A stretch of DNA of 64,000 nt from Burkholderia plantarii (lineage in GTDB: Bacteria; Pseudomonadota; Gammaproteobacteria; Burkholderiales; Burkholderiaceae), in assembly GCF_001411805.1 (NCBI RefSeq), contig NZ_CP007214.1, positions 133,363 to 197,362 of the forward strand. Reading direction: 5' to 3'. Position numbers and translations under genes: made by a program. Below the pieces are notes generated by a model that did no database searches, had not been told where the DNA came from, and saw nothing but the letters and a program-made list of their open reading frames with translations. Numbering within the stretch: the first letter of the stretch is position 1; each line of letters starts with the position of its first letter. This document shows positions 17,849 through 27,569 of this stretch, piece by piece.

Positions 17849-19051
17849 TCAGAATTTGTGGCGGATACCGACACGTAGTGTCGTCTGGCGATCACTCGTC
17901 GACCGCGCGAGATTGGTGATGTCCGCGACAGCCGAAGCGCCAGTGGAATCCGTCCCTGATGCTTTCTGGTAAACACCGATGAAATACAAGTCTGTGCGCT
18001 TGGACAGGAAGTAATCAACACCGAGCGAGCCTTGATAGTATTTCGCGCGGCCGCTGGTCCCACTCGCAGTCGACGCGCCATTTCCTTGGGTGTAGTCGAA
18101 AGCCACGCCTGCCACCAAAAATGGCGTGAACTGATACTTGAAGTTCGCTTCCGCGCTGTTGAACGTCGCGTTTCCACGGTATCCGACGGGATTCGGTCCG
18201 GAAGTAGTGGTGTCTCCCAGCCCCCTGAATTGAATGTTCGAATAGGTTAGTCCGACCGTCGCCGCACCGATGGCATACGCGGCTCCCCCGCCGATGACCT
18301 GATAAGTGTGCGCGGACACGTAGCCGCTGTAGACGGGAGAGATTGCGTAATTGCTACTGGGCGATGCCGCCGTGCTCGCTCCGTTGTCGCCGAAGAAACC
18401 GGCGTTTGGATTGCGAGCATTCAGGTAGGCCGCGCCGAACGACAGGGACCCGTTCACATAGTTGGCGCCGACCGACCAAAACTGGTTGCGCGTGGTGTCG
18501 CCTGCGACGCCACCGAGGCTGTAGACGGCACCGAATCGCAGGCCACCGTAGTTGATGCTGGTGAACTTGATTGCGTTGTTGACGCGGTAGGCATCGTTGA
18601 AGTTGTCGAGGTCGCCCGGGTGCGACGCGACATACCCACCCCATTGCGTGCCGGCCTCGAACTGCCCGATGTAGTCGACTACCGAATCATATTGACGGCC
18701 GAAGGTCACCGTGCCGAAATCGCTCGATAGACCCACATACGCTTGGCGGCCAAATAGAAGGCCTTGAGTGCTCCCGATGTTTTTCTGGTTCAGCGAGCCG
18801 CTGTTGATGTCGAATCCGTTCTCGAGAACGAAAATCGCCTTGAAGCTGCCACCGAGGTCTTCGGTACCCCTCAACCCCCAACGGCTGCCCTGCATGACGC
18901 CGCTCGACAGGTTGTACAGGCCTCTGCCTCCGGCATTCGACGTCCAGTTGAAGCCGTCGTCGACAAGTCCGTATAAGGTGACGCTGCTTTGAGCCTGTGC
19001 AGTTGCCGTGAACGTGACAAAACAACCAAGCGCGATTGCTGCTTTCTTCAT
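17849..19051 (-). CDS. Gram-negative outer-membrane porin
   Basis: This 400-aa porin has a 20-residue signal peptide (MKKAAIALGCFVTFTATAQA) followed by QSSVTLYGLVDDGF, the usual Burkholderia porin start, with RWGLRGTEDLGGSFKAIF and FGRQAYVGL strands and a C-terminal Phe (RVGIRHKF) for BAM recognition. ATG 19051 has GGAGACGAGAAG upstream; the longer frame to 19168 is untranslated leader. It is the last gene of a leftward run with an MFS carrier and an oxygenase, suggesting outer-membrane uptake of the same substrate. Confidence 0.93.
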   Translation of the reverse strand: MKKAAIALGCFVTFTATAQAQSSVTLYGLVDDGFNWTSNAGGRGLYNLSSGVMQGSRWGLRGTEDLGGSFKAIFVLENGFDINSGSLNQKNIGSTQGLLFGRQAYVGLSSDFGTVTFGRQYDSVVDYIGQFEAGTQWGGYVASHPGDLDNFNDAYRVNNAIKFTSINYGGLRFGAVYSLGGVAGDTTRNQFWSVGANYVNGSLSFGAAYLNARNPNAGFFGDNGASTAASPSSNYAISPVYSGYVSAHTYQVIGGGAAYAIGAATVGLTYSNIQFRGLGDTTTSGPNPVGYRGNATFNSAEANFKYQFTPFLVAGVAFDYTQGNGASTASGTSGRAKYYQGSLGVDYFLSKRTDLYFIGVYQKASGTDSTGASAVADITNLARSTSDRQTTLRVGIRHKF

Positions 19052-19247
19052 GACTTCTCGTCTCCAATATATTTTTTGATTCTTATGGCAGCTCTTGGCT
19101 GCGTGGTATTTAGGTGCGATGTCCAGGCGTGCGACCTCCTCCTCGTAGTGAGGAAACAGAAAAACCAAGGATATGCGGCGCCGACTGCTCGTATCGTCGG
19201 CGTGCTGCGAACGCCGAGCCGTTCCCGGCTCGACGCATCTCCGTCAC

Positions 19248-20582
19248 CTAGGTGATTTGAGTCCGCTTGACGACAATCTTGCCGACCACGACAGTCATCA
19301 GGGCAGACACTACAAAGAGGCCGGCAACGACCAGAAGGCCAAGCGCTAGGTTGCCCGTCGACATCTGAATTCGACCGATTCCCATTGGCGCCAGCCAGCC
19401 ACCCAGCAATGCCCCGAACGACGCGATGAAAGCGATGGCCACAGGCTTCACCTGCTCAGCAAGGAACGTCTGGGGGATCGACCAGAAGATTGCCAGCGAC
19501 GAAAACACGCCAATCGTCGCGACGACGAAGCCTGCGATCGCAATCAATGCGTTGCTCGACACGGCAACGGTCCCGTAGCCCAACGCGGCAAGCAGGCATG
19601 CACATGCTCCATGCACCACGCGCTCATCGCGGCGGTCCGAGGACCGGCAGATGAACGTCATGCCGATGACACCCAAGAGCGGCGGAATCGCGGCAATCCA
19701 GCCAATCCGGTTCATCGGGATGCCGTTCGCGTGAAGAATCTGGGGTTGCCATGCAGTGAGGCACGCATTGCCGCAGAAGATGCCCACGTACACAAGACAC
19801 ATGAGCCACAGCGCCGGCGTGCGCAACACGGTGCCGAACGTACGGGCCGATGCAGAATGAGACGACGTATGGTCCTCAGCGATCTCCGCTTCGATCCATT
19901 TGCGCTCGTGCGTCTCTAGCCATTTCGCCTGATGCGGTCGGTCCGTGAGGTAGAAGATGCCGACGAGGCCCAGCATGACCGCCGGCAGGCCCTCGAGAAT
20001 GAACATCCACTTCCACCCTGGCAGCCCGAAGGTGCCGTCGAGCTTGAGGATGCTGCTGGAGACGAGGGAGACAAGAATGTACGCCAGCGCGATGGAATAC
20101 GTGAACATCGCGTTGTATCGTGCGCGGTGTGAACGCGGAATCCAGAAGCTCAGGAATAGGAACACACCAGGCGTCAAACCGGCCTCGGCGATACCCAGCA
20201 GTCCGCGGACGACGTAGAAGCTGGTCGGTCCCTTCACGAATGCCATGGCCATCGTCACTAGACCAAACGCTATCGCGATTCTGGTTAGAGTGACCCGTGC
20301 GCCGAATCTCGCGAGGATGAGGTTGCTCGGCACCTCGAACAGCGAGTATCCCAGGAACAAGACGCCCAGGCCGACGCTGTACATCTGGGCGGTCAGGCCG
20401 AGCTCACGGTTCATGGAGAACGATGCGAACCCAATGTTTGCGCGGTCAATCACGGATATGACGTACAGCGCGATGAGGAACCACATCAGGCGGCGTCCCA
20501 CCTTCCGCACGATTGCGTCGCCGTCGAGCGTCGTTGCGCCGGGGGCGGCCGACTCGTGCGCCGGGCCAGTTACTGAGTTCAT
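19248..20582 (-). CDS. MFS transporter, anion:cation symporter type
   Basis: This 444-aa major facilitator has about 12 hydrophobic segments, the DRANIGFAS motif after TM1, and a large middle loop (LTDRPHQAKWL) typical of ACS-family aromatic or sugar acid carriers. Start ATG 20582 has GGAGACTTGAAG upstream; a TTG 6 bases earlier is less likely. It lies between the aldehyde dehydrogenase and porin genes on the same strand, so import of an aromatic or organic acid substrate of this cluster is inferred. A broken homologue lies at 33190-34024. Confidence 0.88.
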   Translation of the reverse strand: MNSVTGPAHESAAPGATTLDGDAIVRKVGRRLMWFLIALYVISVIDRANIGFASFSMNRELGLTAQMYSVGLGVLFLGYSLFEVPSNLILARFGARVTLTRIAIAFGLVTMAMAFVKGPTSFYVVRGLLGIAEAGLTPGVFLFLSFWIPRSHRARYNAMFTYSIALAYILVSLVSSSILKLDGTFGLPGWKWMFILEGLPAVMLGLVGIFYLTDRPHQAKWLETHERKWIEAEIAEDHTSSHSASARTFGTVLRTPALWLMCLVYVGIFCGNACLTAWQPQILHANGIPMNRIGWIAAIPPLLGVIGMTFICRSSDRRDERVVHGACACLLAALGYGTVAVSSNALIAIAGFVVATIGVFSSLAIFWSIPQTFLAEQVKPVAIAFIASFGALLGGWLAPMGIGRIQMSTGNLALGLLVVAGLFVVSALMTVVVGKIVVKRTQIT

Positions 20583-20662
20583 CTTCAAGTCTCCAATTTA
20601 TTGTGTTCTCGTTCCAGACGCGACCGCGTCCCCTCCCGCGGAGGACTGCGGCTTAGGTGGCG

Positions 20663-22120
20663 CTATGCACTCGAGGGCAAATACAAGGCGCGCGTCTCGG
20701 TGAAAGACAGCAGCCCCTCCTTGCCAAACTGCCTGCCAAGGCCGGACTCTTTCACGCCACCGAAAGGCACGAGAGGATCCACGCCGACGTGACGATTTAC
20801 CCAGACCGTCCCGGCAATCAGGTCAGATGCAACCTTCTGCGCTTCAGCGACGCTCGCGCTCCAAACGGACGCGCAGAGGCCGTACTCGCCGGCGTTGGCT
20901 AGTGCGATGGCTTCCTCGTCATCTTCAAAGCGCATGACGGGCAGCACCGGCCCGAACGTCTCTTCATCGACGAGACGAGTTCCCTGGGTCAGCCCCGTGA
21001 CAATGGTCGGTTCGATGAAATAGCCAGGCCTATCGAGCGCATTCCCCCCCACCGCGACACGGGCGTGTGGGTTCGCCTTCGTATCCTTGAGCACGGAAAG
21101 AATCGAATCGAACTGGGCCCGATTTTGAACGGGGCCGAGCTTCATATTTGGGGTGAAGCCGCCGCCTACGGACGTCTCAAGTGCGATCGCAACCATTCGC
21201 TCAACCAGTTCGTCGTGTATCGAACCATGCACGTACAGCCGCTTGATGGCCATGCAAACTTGGCCGCTATTGACGAATGCGGCGCCGAAGAGCGCGGGGG
21301 CGACCAGGTCGAGATCCACGTCCTTGCGGACGATCGCCGCATCGTTTCCACCCAGTTCGAGGGTGAGCCGCTTCAACGTGTCCGCCGAGCTGGCGGCGAC
21401 GCGCTTCCCGGTCGCGATGGAGCCGGTCAACGTAATCTTCGCGACGTCAGCATGGCTGCTCATCAGCGCACCCACGTCGTTACCGCCGTTGATGACGTTG
21501 AAGACGCCTCGCGGGAACACATCCTTCGCCAGTTCCGCAAGCTTGAGCGTGGCGAGCGGTGTGTACGGCGAAGGCTTCAGGACGATGGTGTTGCCGGTGT
21601 AAAGCGCGTGCGTAATCTTCGGCACCGCGAGACCGATAGGAACATTCCATGGAGCAATGGCACCCACGACGCCAAGCGGTCGATGCTGCAGCACGACGCG
21701 ACCCGAGTCGTCGTCCCGGAGTACCTCGTCTCCGATGTCGATGGTCAGCATGGTTCGCAGCAGCATCGCGGCTCGTTCGATTTCAGCGCGCGCTAGGGCC
21801 AGCGGCCGGCCTTGTTCCAGAGTCAGGATTGCCGCGAGTTCGGCCACGTTCGATTCGAGCACCTCGGCGAACTGGCTCAAGCGGTGCCGCCGCTCCTCGA
21901 TGGAAGTCGACGCCCACGAGCGAAATGCAACCTTGGCCGCGCCTACCGCCTGCTCCAGCTGTCGATGAGTGGCCAGCGGCGCAACCGCGCATTCCGACGC
22001 CGTCGCGGGATCAATCACGGCTGCATGCTGGCTACCATCTATAAGCTCGCCACCGATAAGCATGCGCGCAGGATTGAAGCGCAGGTGCGTCATCACCGCG
22101 CTAGAATTGTCCAAAACCAT
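20663..22120 (-). CDS. NAD(P)-dependent aldehyde dehydrogenase
   Basis: This 485-aa ALDH-superfamily enzyme shows GAIAPWNVPIG, the NAD-site VLKPSPYTPL, the general-base Glu in LELGGND, the nucleophile Cys in NSGQVCMA and the C-terminal EETFGPVLPVMRF and FGGVKESGLGR motifs. It oxidises an aldehyde to an acid, presumably the product of the alcohol dehydrogenase encoded 28 bases upstream. Length is normal. Confidence 0.92.
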   Translation of the reverse strand: MVLDNSSAVMTHLRFNPARMLIGGELIDGSQHAAVIDPATASECAVAPLATHRQLEQAVGAAKVAFRSWASTSIEERRHRLSQFAEVLESNVAELAAILTLEQGRPLALARAEIERAAMLLRTMLTIDIGDEVLRDDDSGRVVLQHRPLGVVGAIAPWNVPIGLAVPKITHALYTGNTIVLKPSPYTPLATLKLAELAKDVFPRGVFNVINGGNDVGALMSSHADVAKITLTGSIATGKRVAASSADTLKRLTLELGGNDAAIVRKDVDLDLVAPALFGAAFVNSGQVCMAIKRLYVHGSIHDELVERMVAIALETSVGGGFTPNMKLGPVQNRAQFDSILSVLKDTKANPHARVAVGGNALDRPGYFIEPTIVTGLTQGTRLVDEETFGPVLPVMRFEDDEEAIALANAGEYGLCASVWSASVAEAQKVASDLIAGTVWVNRHVGVDPLVPFGGVKESGLGRQFGKEGLLSFTETRALYLPSSA

Positions 22121-22148
22121 CTCTATTTCCTGGTTGATTTGAATGTCG

Positions 22149-23210
22149 CTATGCTTCGTTCACCGCGATGACGCGACCGAGGATTCGACCTTCGGAGAGC
22201 TCACTGAGGGCGTCGTTGATAGACGACATCGGACGAGCGTGCAGCCGAACTGGCAGAAATGGGGGCTTACTCTTTTGCATGAGCTTGAGCAAAGATTCCA
22301 TCTCGTCGAGCGAGCCGACATACGACCCGCGCAACGTGACGTTGCGCATCGGGAGAAGGGCTGTCGAGATGGTGAATGCGCCGCCGAACAATCCGACGAC
22401 GATGACCGTGCCGCCACGCGAGACAGCCTTCATGGCCATCTCGGTCGTCGTTCCGCTTCCGACGAAATCGACGACAGCACGAACCCCGTTCGGGGCCAGC
22501 TTTCTTAGCTCGATGAGGGCCTCGGGCGAGCGCGTGTTCAGGACCGCATCGGCCCCTGCCTGCTTTGCTTCCTCGAGCTTCGCGTCGTCGATATCCGCGA
22601 CAATGATTTTCGCTTCGGTCAGCATCCCTGCGATCGCGACGGCAGCCAGGCCAAGGCCGCCCGCCCCCACTAGAACGAGAGCATCGTCTTCAAGCAAGGT
22701 CGGGAGCTTCAGCAGCGCGCTGAACGCAGTAAGCCCCGAGCATGCGCAAGTCGCGGCGAACAAGGGGTTGAGCGTCCCGTAGTCCAACAGGTAGCACGAG
22801 TGCGGGACCATCACATAGTCCGCATACCCGCCAGGCTTCCGAGTGCCCAAAGCTCGACCGCTCTCGCAATCGACCTCTCGTCGGTTGCGACAGTTGAAGC
22901 ACTCGCCGCAGCCATGCCACGGGTAGACAACGCATTTCGTTCCCACTGCGATGGTCGCATCGGTGCCGACCGCGTCGACTACGCCGACGATTTCATGCCC
23001 CATCGTGAAAGGTAGATGAACACCGACGCTTTCGAAGGAGACGCTCTGCCCGTTACCCAGATCGAGCGCGCCGTGCTGGATGTGGAGGTCGCTGTGGCAG
23101 ACGCCGCATGCTTGCACCTTCACGCGGACTTGCGTTCCTCTCGGCGCCGGCGTGTCGCGCAGTACGACCTGGAGCGGACGGCCCCATTCGGTGATGTCGT
23201 AGCTTCGCAT
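22149..23210 (-). CDS. Zinc-dependent alcohol dehydrogenase
   Basis: This 353-aa medium-chain dehydrogenase has catalytic zinc ligands in ACGVCHSD (residues 34-41) and MGHEIVG, a structural-zinc Cys cluster in HGCGECFNCRNRREVDC and the NAD motif VGAGGLGL. It oxidises a primary alcohol. It lies 8 bases downstream of the Rieske oxygenase and just before the aldehyde dehydrogenase. The set oxygenase, alcohol DH, aldehyde DH fits oxidation of a methyl or alkyl substituent to an acid; this is inference from order. Confidence 0.92.
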   Translation of the reverse strand: MRSYDITEWGRPLQVVLRDTPAPRGTQVRVKVQACGVCHSDLHIQHGALDLGNGQSVSFESVGVHLPFTMGHEIVGVVDAVGTDATIAVGTKCVVYPWHGCGECFNCRNRREVDCESGRALGTRKPGGYADYVMVPHSCYLLDYGTLNPLFAATCACSGLTAFSALLKLPTLLEDDALVLVGAGGLGLAAVAIAGMLTEAKIIVADIDDAKLEEAKQAGADAVLNTRSPEALIELRKLAPNGVRAVVDFVGSGTTTEMAMKAVSRGGTVIVVGLFGGAFTISTALLPMRNVTLRGSYVGSLDEMESLLKLMQKSKPPFLPVRLHARPMSSINDALSELSEGRILGRVIAVNEA

Positions 23211-23218
23211 GGCTCTTC

Positions 23219-24271
23219 TCAGTGGGCGACGTGGGCGGCGATGTGCGACGACTGCTCATCGGCAAGCATGGCATCGAGCATTCGGCGTACCTTCAGCAGG
23301 GTCGCATCGGCTGCGATCGCAATCATTGGAGCATCGGGCGAGGTGGCGATGACCTTTTGCTGAGCTTCGATGATTCGACGGTCTTCGTCGAATGCGTTCT
23401 CGACTTGGGCGGTCAGCTTGCTGGTCAAGTCCGTGACGCTGGCCTGGAAGTTGTTGTGGGCCGTCGCCCAGAAGTAATGCGCCGTGTTCTCGGTTTCCGG
23501 CGTTACGGCGATGAAGGTGTGCAGCTTCATCGTCTCGGGCGCGAGGCTGTCGTAGCCGCCCCCTACGGGTGCAATCACCGAATCCTGCACGAACAGGTTG
23601 CCGCGAATGTGCCAGACGTAGTAGTTGAATCGGTCGACCGTCTCCGGCAGGTTGCCGAGCTCGCGCGCGAATGCAGGGGCGCTGCTGTTCAGCGTGGTGA
23701 AGCGGACCTGTACCGCATCGTCGGTGAATTCGGTCTCCGGTCGGATGCTTCCTTGCTTGCGGGTGCCGATGGACTTCCCGTGGACGAAACCGAGATGGGA
23801 GAAGTCGAGCAGGTTGTCGGTGATGAGCTGAGCGCTCGATGCGTAATGCATGTAGCGCCCCTCCTCGACCGACCAGCCTTCTTTCCCTGCCCAATGCACG
23901 CGCTGGATTTCATCGGCCCTGGCTGCCGCCGGCTCGCCCATCCAAATCCACGCGAGATTGTCGCGTACCTCGACAGGGAAGGCACGGACACGCATCTTGT
24001 CGGAAACACGTTCCTGCCCGGGCACTTCAATGCAGCGCCCCTGACAGTCGAATAGCAGGCCGTGATACATGCATCGGACCGCGTCGCCTTCCTGCTCGCC
24101 CTTCGACAGCGGCGCCGCGCGATGGCAGCATCGGTCTTCCAGCGCAGCGAGCGTTCCATCGGTGCGCCGATAAAATACGAGGTCTTCGCCCAACAGCTTG
24201 CGAGCGGTCAAGGCACCGGGTTTGAATTCACCATTCCAGCCTGCTACGTACCAGGCATTCCGTAGATACAT
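23219..24271 (-). CDS. Rieske oxygenase, VanA/TsaM-like
   Basis: This 350-aa terminal oxygenase has the Rieske cluster ligands Cys48/His50 (CCHRAAPL) and Cys67/His70 (CMYHG) and a mononuclear iron site within DNLLDFSHLGFVH (D156, H159, H164). MYLRNAWYVAGW at the start is typical of vanillate demethylase and toluenesulfonate methyl-monooxygenase type subunits. ATG 24271 has AGGAGACG upstream. No reductase gene is adjacent; candidates are at 14422 and 30561. The substrate, likely an aromatic methyl or methoxy compound, is not determined. Confidence 0.9.
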   Translation of the reverse strand: MYLRNAWYVAGWNGEFKPGALTARKLLGEDLVFYRRTDGTLAALEDRCCHRAAPLSKGEQEGDAVRCMYHGLLFDCQGRCIEVPGQERVSDKMRVRAFPVEVRDNLAWIWMGEPAAARADEIQRVHWAGKEGWSVEEGRYMHYASSAQLITDNLLDFSHLGFVHGKSIGTRKQGSIRPETEFTDDAVQVRFTTLNSSAPAFARELGNLPETVDRFNYYVWHIRGNLFVQDSVIAPVGGGYDSLAPETMKLHTFIAVTPETENTAHYFWATAHNNFQASVTDLTSKLTAQVENAFDEDRRIIEAQQKVIATSPDAPMIAIAADATLLKVRRMLDAMLADEQSSHIAAHVAH

Positions 24272-24411
24272 CGTGCGTCTCCTGTTCTTGATAGCGCGCA
24301 TCTACGGCGTGGGGCTGCCGCGAAATAATGCGCACGTGGTTTTCAGGTCGACACACTGTATCTGCCGGAATATGGAGCGTCTGCCACCTCCTCGGGGGAC
24401 AACCGACCAAG

Positions 24412-25224
24412 TTATCGCTCCGGATTTACCCTTCCTCTTTGAGTCCACGCATACCAGTGGCGAAGGTATGCAATCACCAGTTCACGCTGAGACGTGACTT
24501 GCAATCGTTGGTAGGCGCGCTTGACGTAGCTACGCACCGTCTCTGTTCCGATTTGCAGCTTCTGGGCTGTTTCGCCGACGGTATCGCCCATGAGCAAATG
24601 AGCACAGACCTCTCGCTCGCGTGGCGGCATACCAACGCTTTCGAGAAGGCACTGCTGAATCAGATTGATGGAGCTGAGACAATCCGCCGGCGGAAGCGCT
24701 GCCGCGCTGGTGACTTGGTGGCGGTCGATGAGCGCGAAGATGACAGGGCTGGCCTCTATCAAACGCTCAATCTGCTGCTGCTCGAAGGGGGGGCTGACAT
24801 TCCAGCGCAGCGCGCTGAGCGCATAGGTTCTCTCCCGACCCTGTTGACATACAAGCATGCGGTCAACGAGCTGCGGGTACACCTCCGCGCGCAACTGGCC
24901 GTGCGGAAGGTCGGCCTTCTTCAGCCTCGAATGTGCGAAGTCACTGCGACGGAGCTGCGATGTTGCCTGGTGCAACGCCGGGTCAACCGCCCAGAGGGAA
25001 TCGCGCGTGTAGAGCGTTATCCTGGCTGCCGAACCGAATCGGGTCGGGTCGCTCGACGTGATGGGCGTCACCGCATCGGGTGTGACGCGGTAACAGGCAA
25101 AGAAGTCGATGCCACAAACGCTTATCAGGTACCGCTCGAGTTGGCTCCCAAATGCTTCGGTACCAATTGCTGCGATGGCGTTCGCGGTCCAGGCCTCCGA
25201 TGGGATTCTTGCTGACGTATTCAT
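24412..25224 (-). CDS. LuxR-family transcriptional regulator
   Basis: This 270-aa protein has a C-terminal LuxR/GerE HTH (LTAREREV-like MPPREREVCAHLLMGDTVGETAQKL, then TVRSYVKRAYQRLQV). The N-terminal half is not a receiver or autoinducer domain that can be named; it may bind a ligand. It lies directly upstream of the oxygenase-porin run in the same direction (140 bases gap), so it probably controls that cluster. Start ATG 25224 follows GGAG. Confidence 0.85.
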   Translation of the reverse strand: MNTSARIPSEAWTANAIAAIGTEAFGSQLERYLISVCGIDFFACYRVTPDAVTPITSSDPTRFGSAARITLYTRDSLWAVDPALHQATSQLRRSDFAHSRLKKADLPHGQLRAEVYPQLVDRMLVCQQGRERTYALSALRWNVSPPFEQQQIERLIEASPVIFALIDRHQVTSAAALPPADCLSSINLIQQCLLESVGMPPREREVCAHLLMGDTVGETAQKLQIGTETVRSYVKRAYQRLQVTSQRELVIAYLRHWYAWTQRGRVNPER

Positions 25225-25386
25225 TGCATTCTCCGTGGCCGCCGCTGCACCGAAGATACGCTCGCCGACGCCGCCACTTCACAACTGAATGGTACGTCTG
25301 AAAGGCTTCCGGCATCGTCCGCGCTCGCTAGGGTTCTCCACAGTTTGACTGTGAATCTTTTCGCACCTACGATTGTCTCGCCGCTT

Positions 25387-25412
25387 TTGGTGGGCCAATT
25401 TGGTTGGGCCAG
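25387..25412. promoter_or_regulatory. Two TTGG-N4/5-CCA(A/G) operator-like repeats
   Basis: TTGGTGGGCCAA (25387-25398) is followed by TTGGTTGGGCCAG (25400-25412), about 35-60 bases before the porin pseudogene. The same half-sites form a perfect palindrome before the Rieske operon at 32891. FadR-type GntR regulators bind related TTGGT/ACCAA palindromes, and such a gene lies at 26716-27522. Confidence 0.5.
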
Positions 25413-25447
25413 TTTACCCTAACTGCGCGATCAGATTTATAAATTAG

Positions 25448-26692
25448 ATGGAGGAGACGTTGAAGAAACTCACGCTTGCGGCGAGCGCGCTCGACGGCAT
25501 TGTTGCGGCACCAGCACATGCGCAGTCGTCAGTTGTGCTCTATGGGCTTATCGATGAGGGCTTCAACTACACCAGCAACGTGCAGACGGGGCGATCGGGA
25601 GGGGCGCCCACGGGAAAGCAGCAGTACGCGCTCGTGGACGGCGCAACGGGGATTGGCGGGAGTCGCCGGGGGCTTAAAGGGACGGAAGACCTTGGACATG
25701 GCTACAAAGCCATCTTCGTGCTGGAAAACGGGCTCAACATCAACACGGGCGGCCTCGCCTAAGGCGGTTTGATGTTTGGCCGGCAGGCGTTTGTAGGATT
25801 GGCTGCGTCGGTCGGCAAACTGACGTTTGGGCGTCAATACAGCATCGTCAGCGACATGCTGGCGACTTTTTCGGAAGCGGGCGAGATTCCGGTTCACATG
25901 GGGGCCAACCCAAGCGACTTCGACGACTTGGGCCATTCGTTCCGAATCAACAATACCGTCAAGTTCCGCTCGGAAGCGTACCGTGGCATCACCGTCGGGG
26001 CGATGTATTCGGTTGGCGGACTGGCTGGCTCGCCCGGCCTGAATCAAATCTGGTCGTTGTCTGCGACGTACGCCATGGGAGCGTTCTCAGCCGGCGTCGG
26101 GTACACGAACGCGCGCGACCCGAACCTCTCCTACTTCGGCACGAACGGGACCGCGGGCGGGAGCAACACGGACAACATGGGGACCATCGGGACCACCTCC
26201 ACGTCCGTGCAAACCAATCCCATCTATGCCGGCTTTGCCTCGGCCAGTACGATGCAGCTCTACATCGCGGGCACGAAGTATCGGATGGGGCCGCTGTCCG
26301 TCGGGGGCACATTCACTCATGCCAGCTACGATGGCCTTGGGGACACGACTGCTGGCCCCAACCCCGCTCGATACACGGGCACTGGCGTCATCAACAATGG
26401 CGAAGTAAACGTCAGCTACATGTTCACGCCAGCGTTCAGCGTCAATGCCTCGTACGGATACACGCGTAAAGCGAGCATTGGCTCGTTCGGCGAAGCAGCC
26501 TATAACCAAGGCACGCTGGCCGCGTCCTACCTGCTGTCCAAGCGCACCGAGCTCTATGCGTTCGCTATCTATCAGAAAGCGTCGGGAACGGATTCGTTGG
26601 GCCAGCCCGCGGTCGCATCAATCACGCAGTTGACCGCGTCGTCCACCAACCAGCAACTGCTCGTCCGGGTAGGTATCGTTCACACCTTCTAA
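25448..26692 (+). pseudogene. Outer-membrane porin with internal stop
   Basis: The frame gives a porin with signal peptide (LKKLTLAASALDGIVAAPAHA), SSVVLYGLIDEGF and a terminal Phe at 26692. It is interrupted by TAA at 25760-25762 in GGLA*GGLMFGRQAFVG, where neighbouring porins have a Gln/Lys-rich loop. Both halves are in the same frame, so a single nonsense change is the only lesion. The Shine-Dalgarno GGAGGAGACG suits the TTG at 25460 better than ATG 25448, hinting that the native start ATG has changed to TTG. It is probably inactive unless read through. Confidence 0.85.
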
Positions 26693-26715
26693 GCGAGACC
26701 ACATGCAGCGGTAGC

Positions 26716-27522
26716 TCAATCAGCCTGACGTGCCACACGCTTCGCGCGGGACTTGGCTGGTTTGGCGGCAGCCGGCCCTTCCTCATCGCCGAGAATCTCG
26801 TTCCATGCGTCGACTGCACTGGAGAAGTGCTTTTCCATCAGGGTGACAGCCTTTTTGGCATCGCGCTTCTTCACGGCCTCATAGAGCTTTGCATGATGTC
26901 CAGCGGACACTTCGCCGCGCGTCGTATCGGCGAAGAGCGCGAAGCGGCGGCTCTCGGAAATACGGTAGAACGAGTTCAGCAACCGCACGAGCACTTCATT
27001 GTGCGTGCAGCGAGCCAACGCCATGTGAAAGGCCGTGTCCTGGACCGAGATGTTGCCTTCGTTGGCCAGTACGGCATTCGTTGCGTCAATGATGGCCATC
27101 AATCCATCGAGGTCCGCCTCGGTGCGGCGCTCACATGCCAACTGCACGGCGCGCAGCTCGAGGGCCCAGCGGACTTCCAGCGTTTCCTTGACCTCTCTCA
27201 TCGAGGGCTCGGAGCCCATCTCGGTCAGGAGCACAATCGTTTCGAAGCTGCTGTCAGTCGACATCCGGCGCAGATAGATACCGGAATTCGGGCGTGATTC
27301 GATGACGCGCAGCGCACTCAATGTGGACAGCGCCTCGCGCAGCGCGTTGCGGCCGACGCCAAATCGCTCGGCTAGGGCACGCTCGGATGGCAAACGCTCG
27401 CCGCTCTCAAAGCCACGCTCCTTGAAGAAGGCCAGCATCTTGCCCACGAGCTCGGAGCGCGGAGTTGCTTCGCGTGTTGCGGCGGACGTCAGTTCCATAT
27501 TGCTTACCGATGCAGGTGCCAT
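26716..27522 (-). CDS. FadR-subfamily GntR transcriptional regulator
   Basis: This 268-aa regulator has an N-terminal winged helix (GERLPSERALAERFGVGRNALREALSTL) and a C-terminal all-helical FCD ligand-binding domain (AFHMALARCTHNEVL ... AGHHAKLYEAVKKRDAKKA with metal-ligand His residues). It has a basic C-terminal tail. It is encoded just downstream of the catabolic operon on the same strand and next to the porin pseudogene. It is a candidate regulator of both through the TTGG-CCAA sites. Confidence 0.9.
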   Translation of the reverse strand: MAPASVSNMELTSAATREATPRSELVGKMLAFFKERGFESGERLPSERALAERFGVGRNALREALSTLSALRVIESRPNSGIYLRRMSTDSSFETIVLLTEMGSEPSMREVKETLEVRWALELRAVQLACERRTEADLDGLMAIIDATNAVLANEGNISVQDTAFHMALARCTHNEVLVRLLNSFYRISESRRFALFADTTRGEVSAGHHAKLYEAVKKRDAKKAVTLMEKHFSSAVDAWNEILGDEEGPAAAKPAKSRAKRVARQAD

Positions 27523-27569
27523 GAATGTTGAGAATTATACAGGCCACCCCATCCGGATCGGACGCTCCG

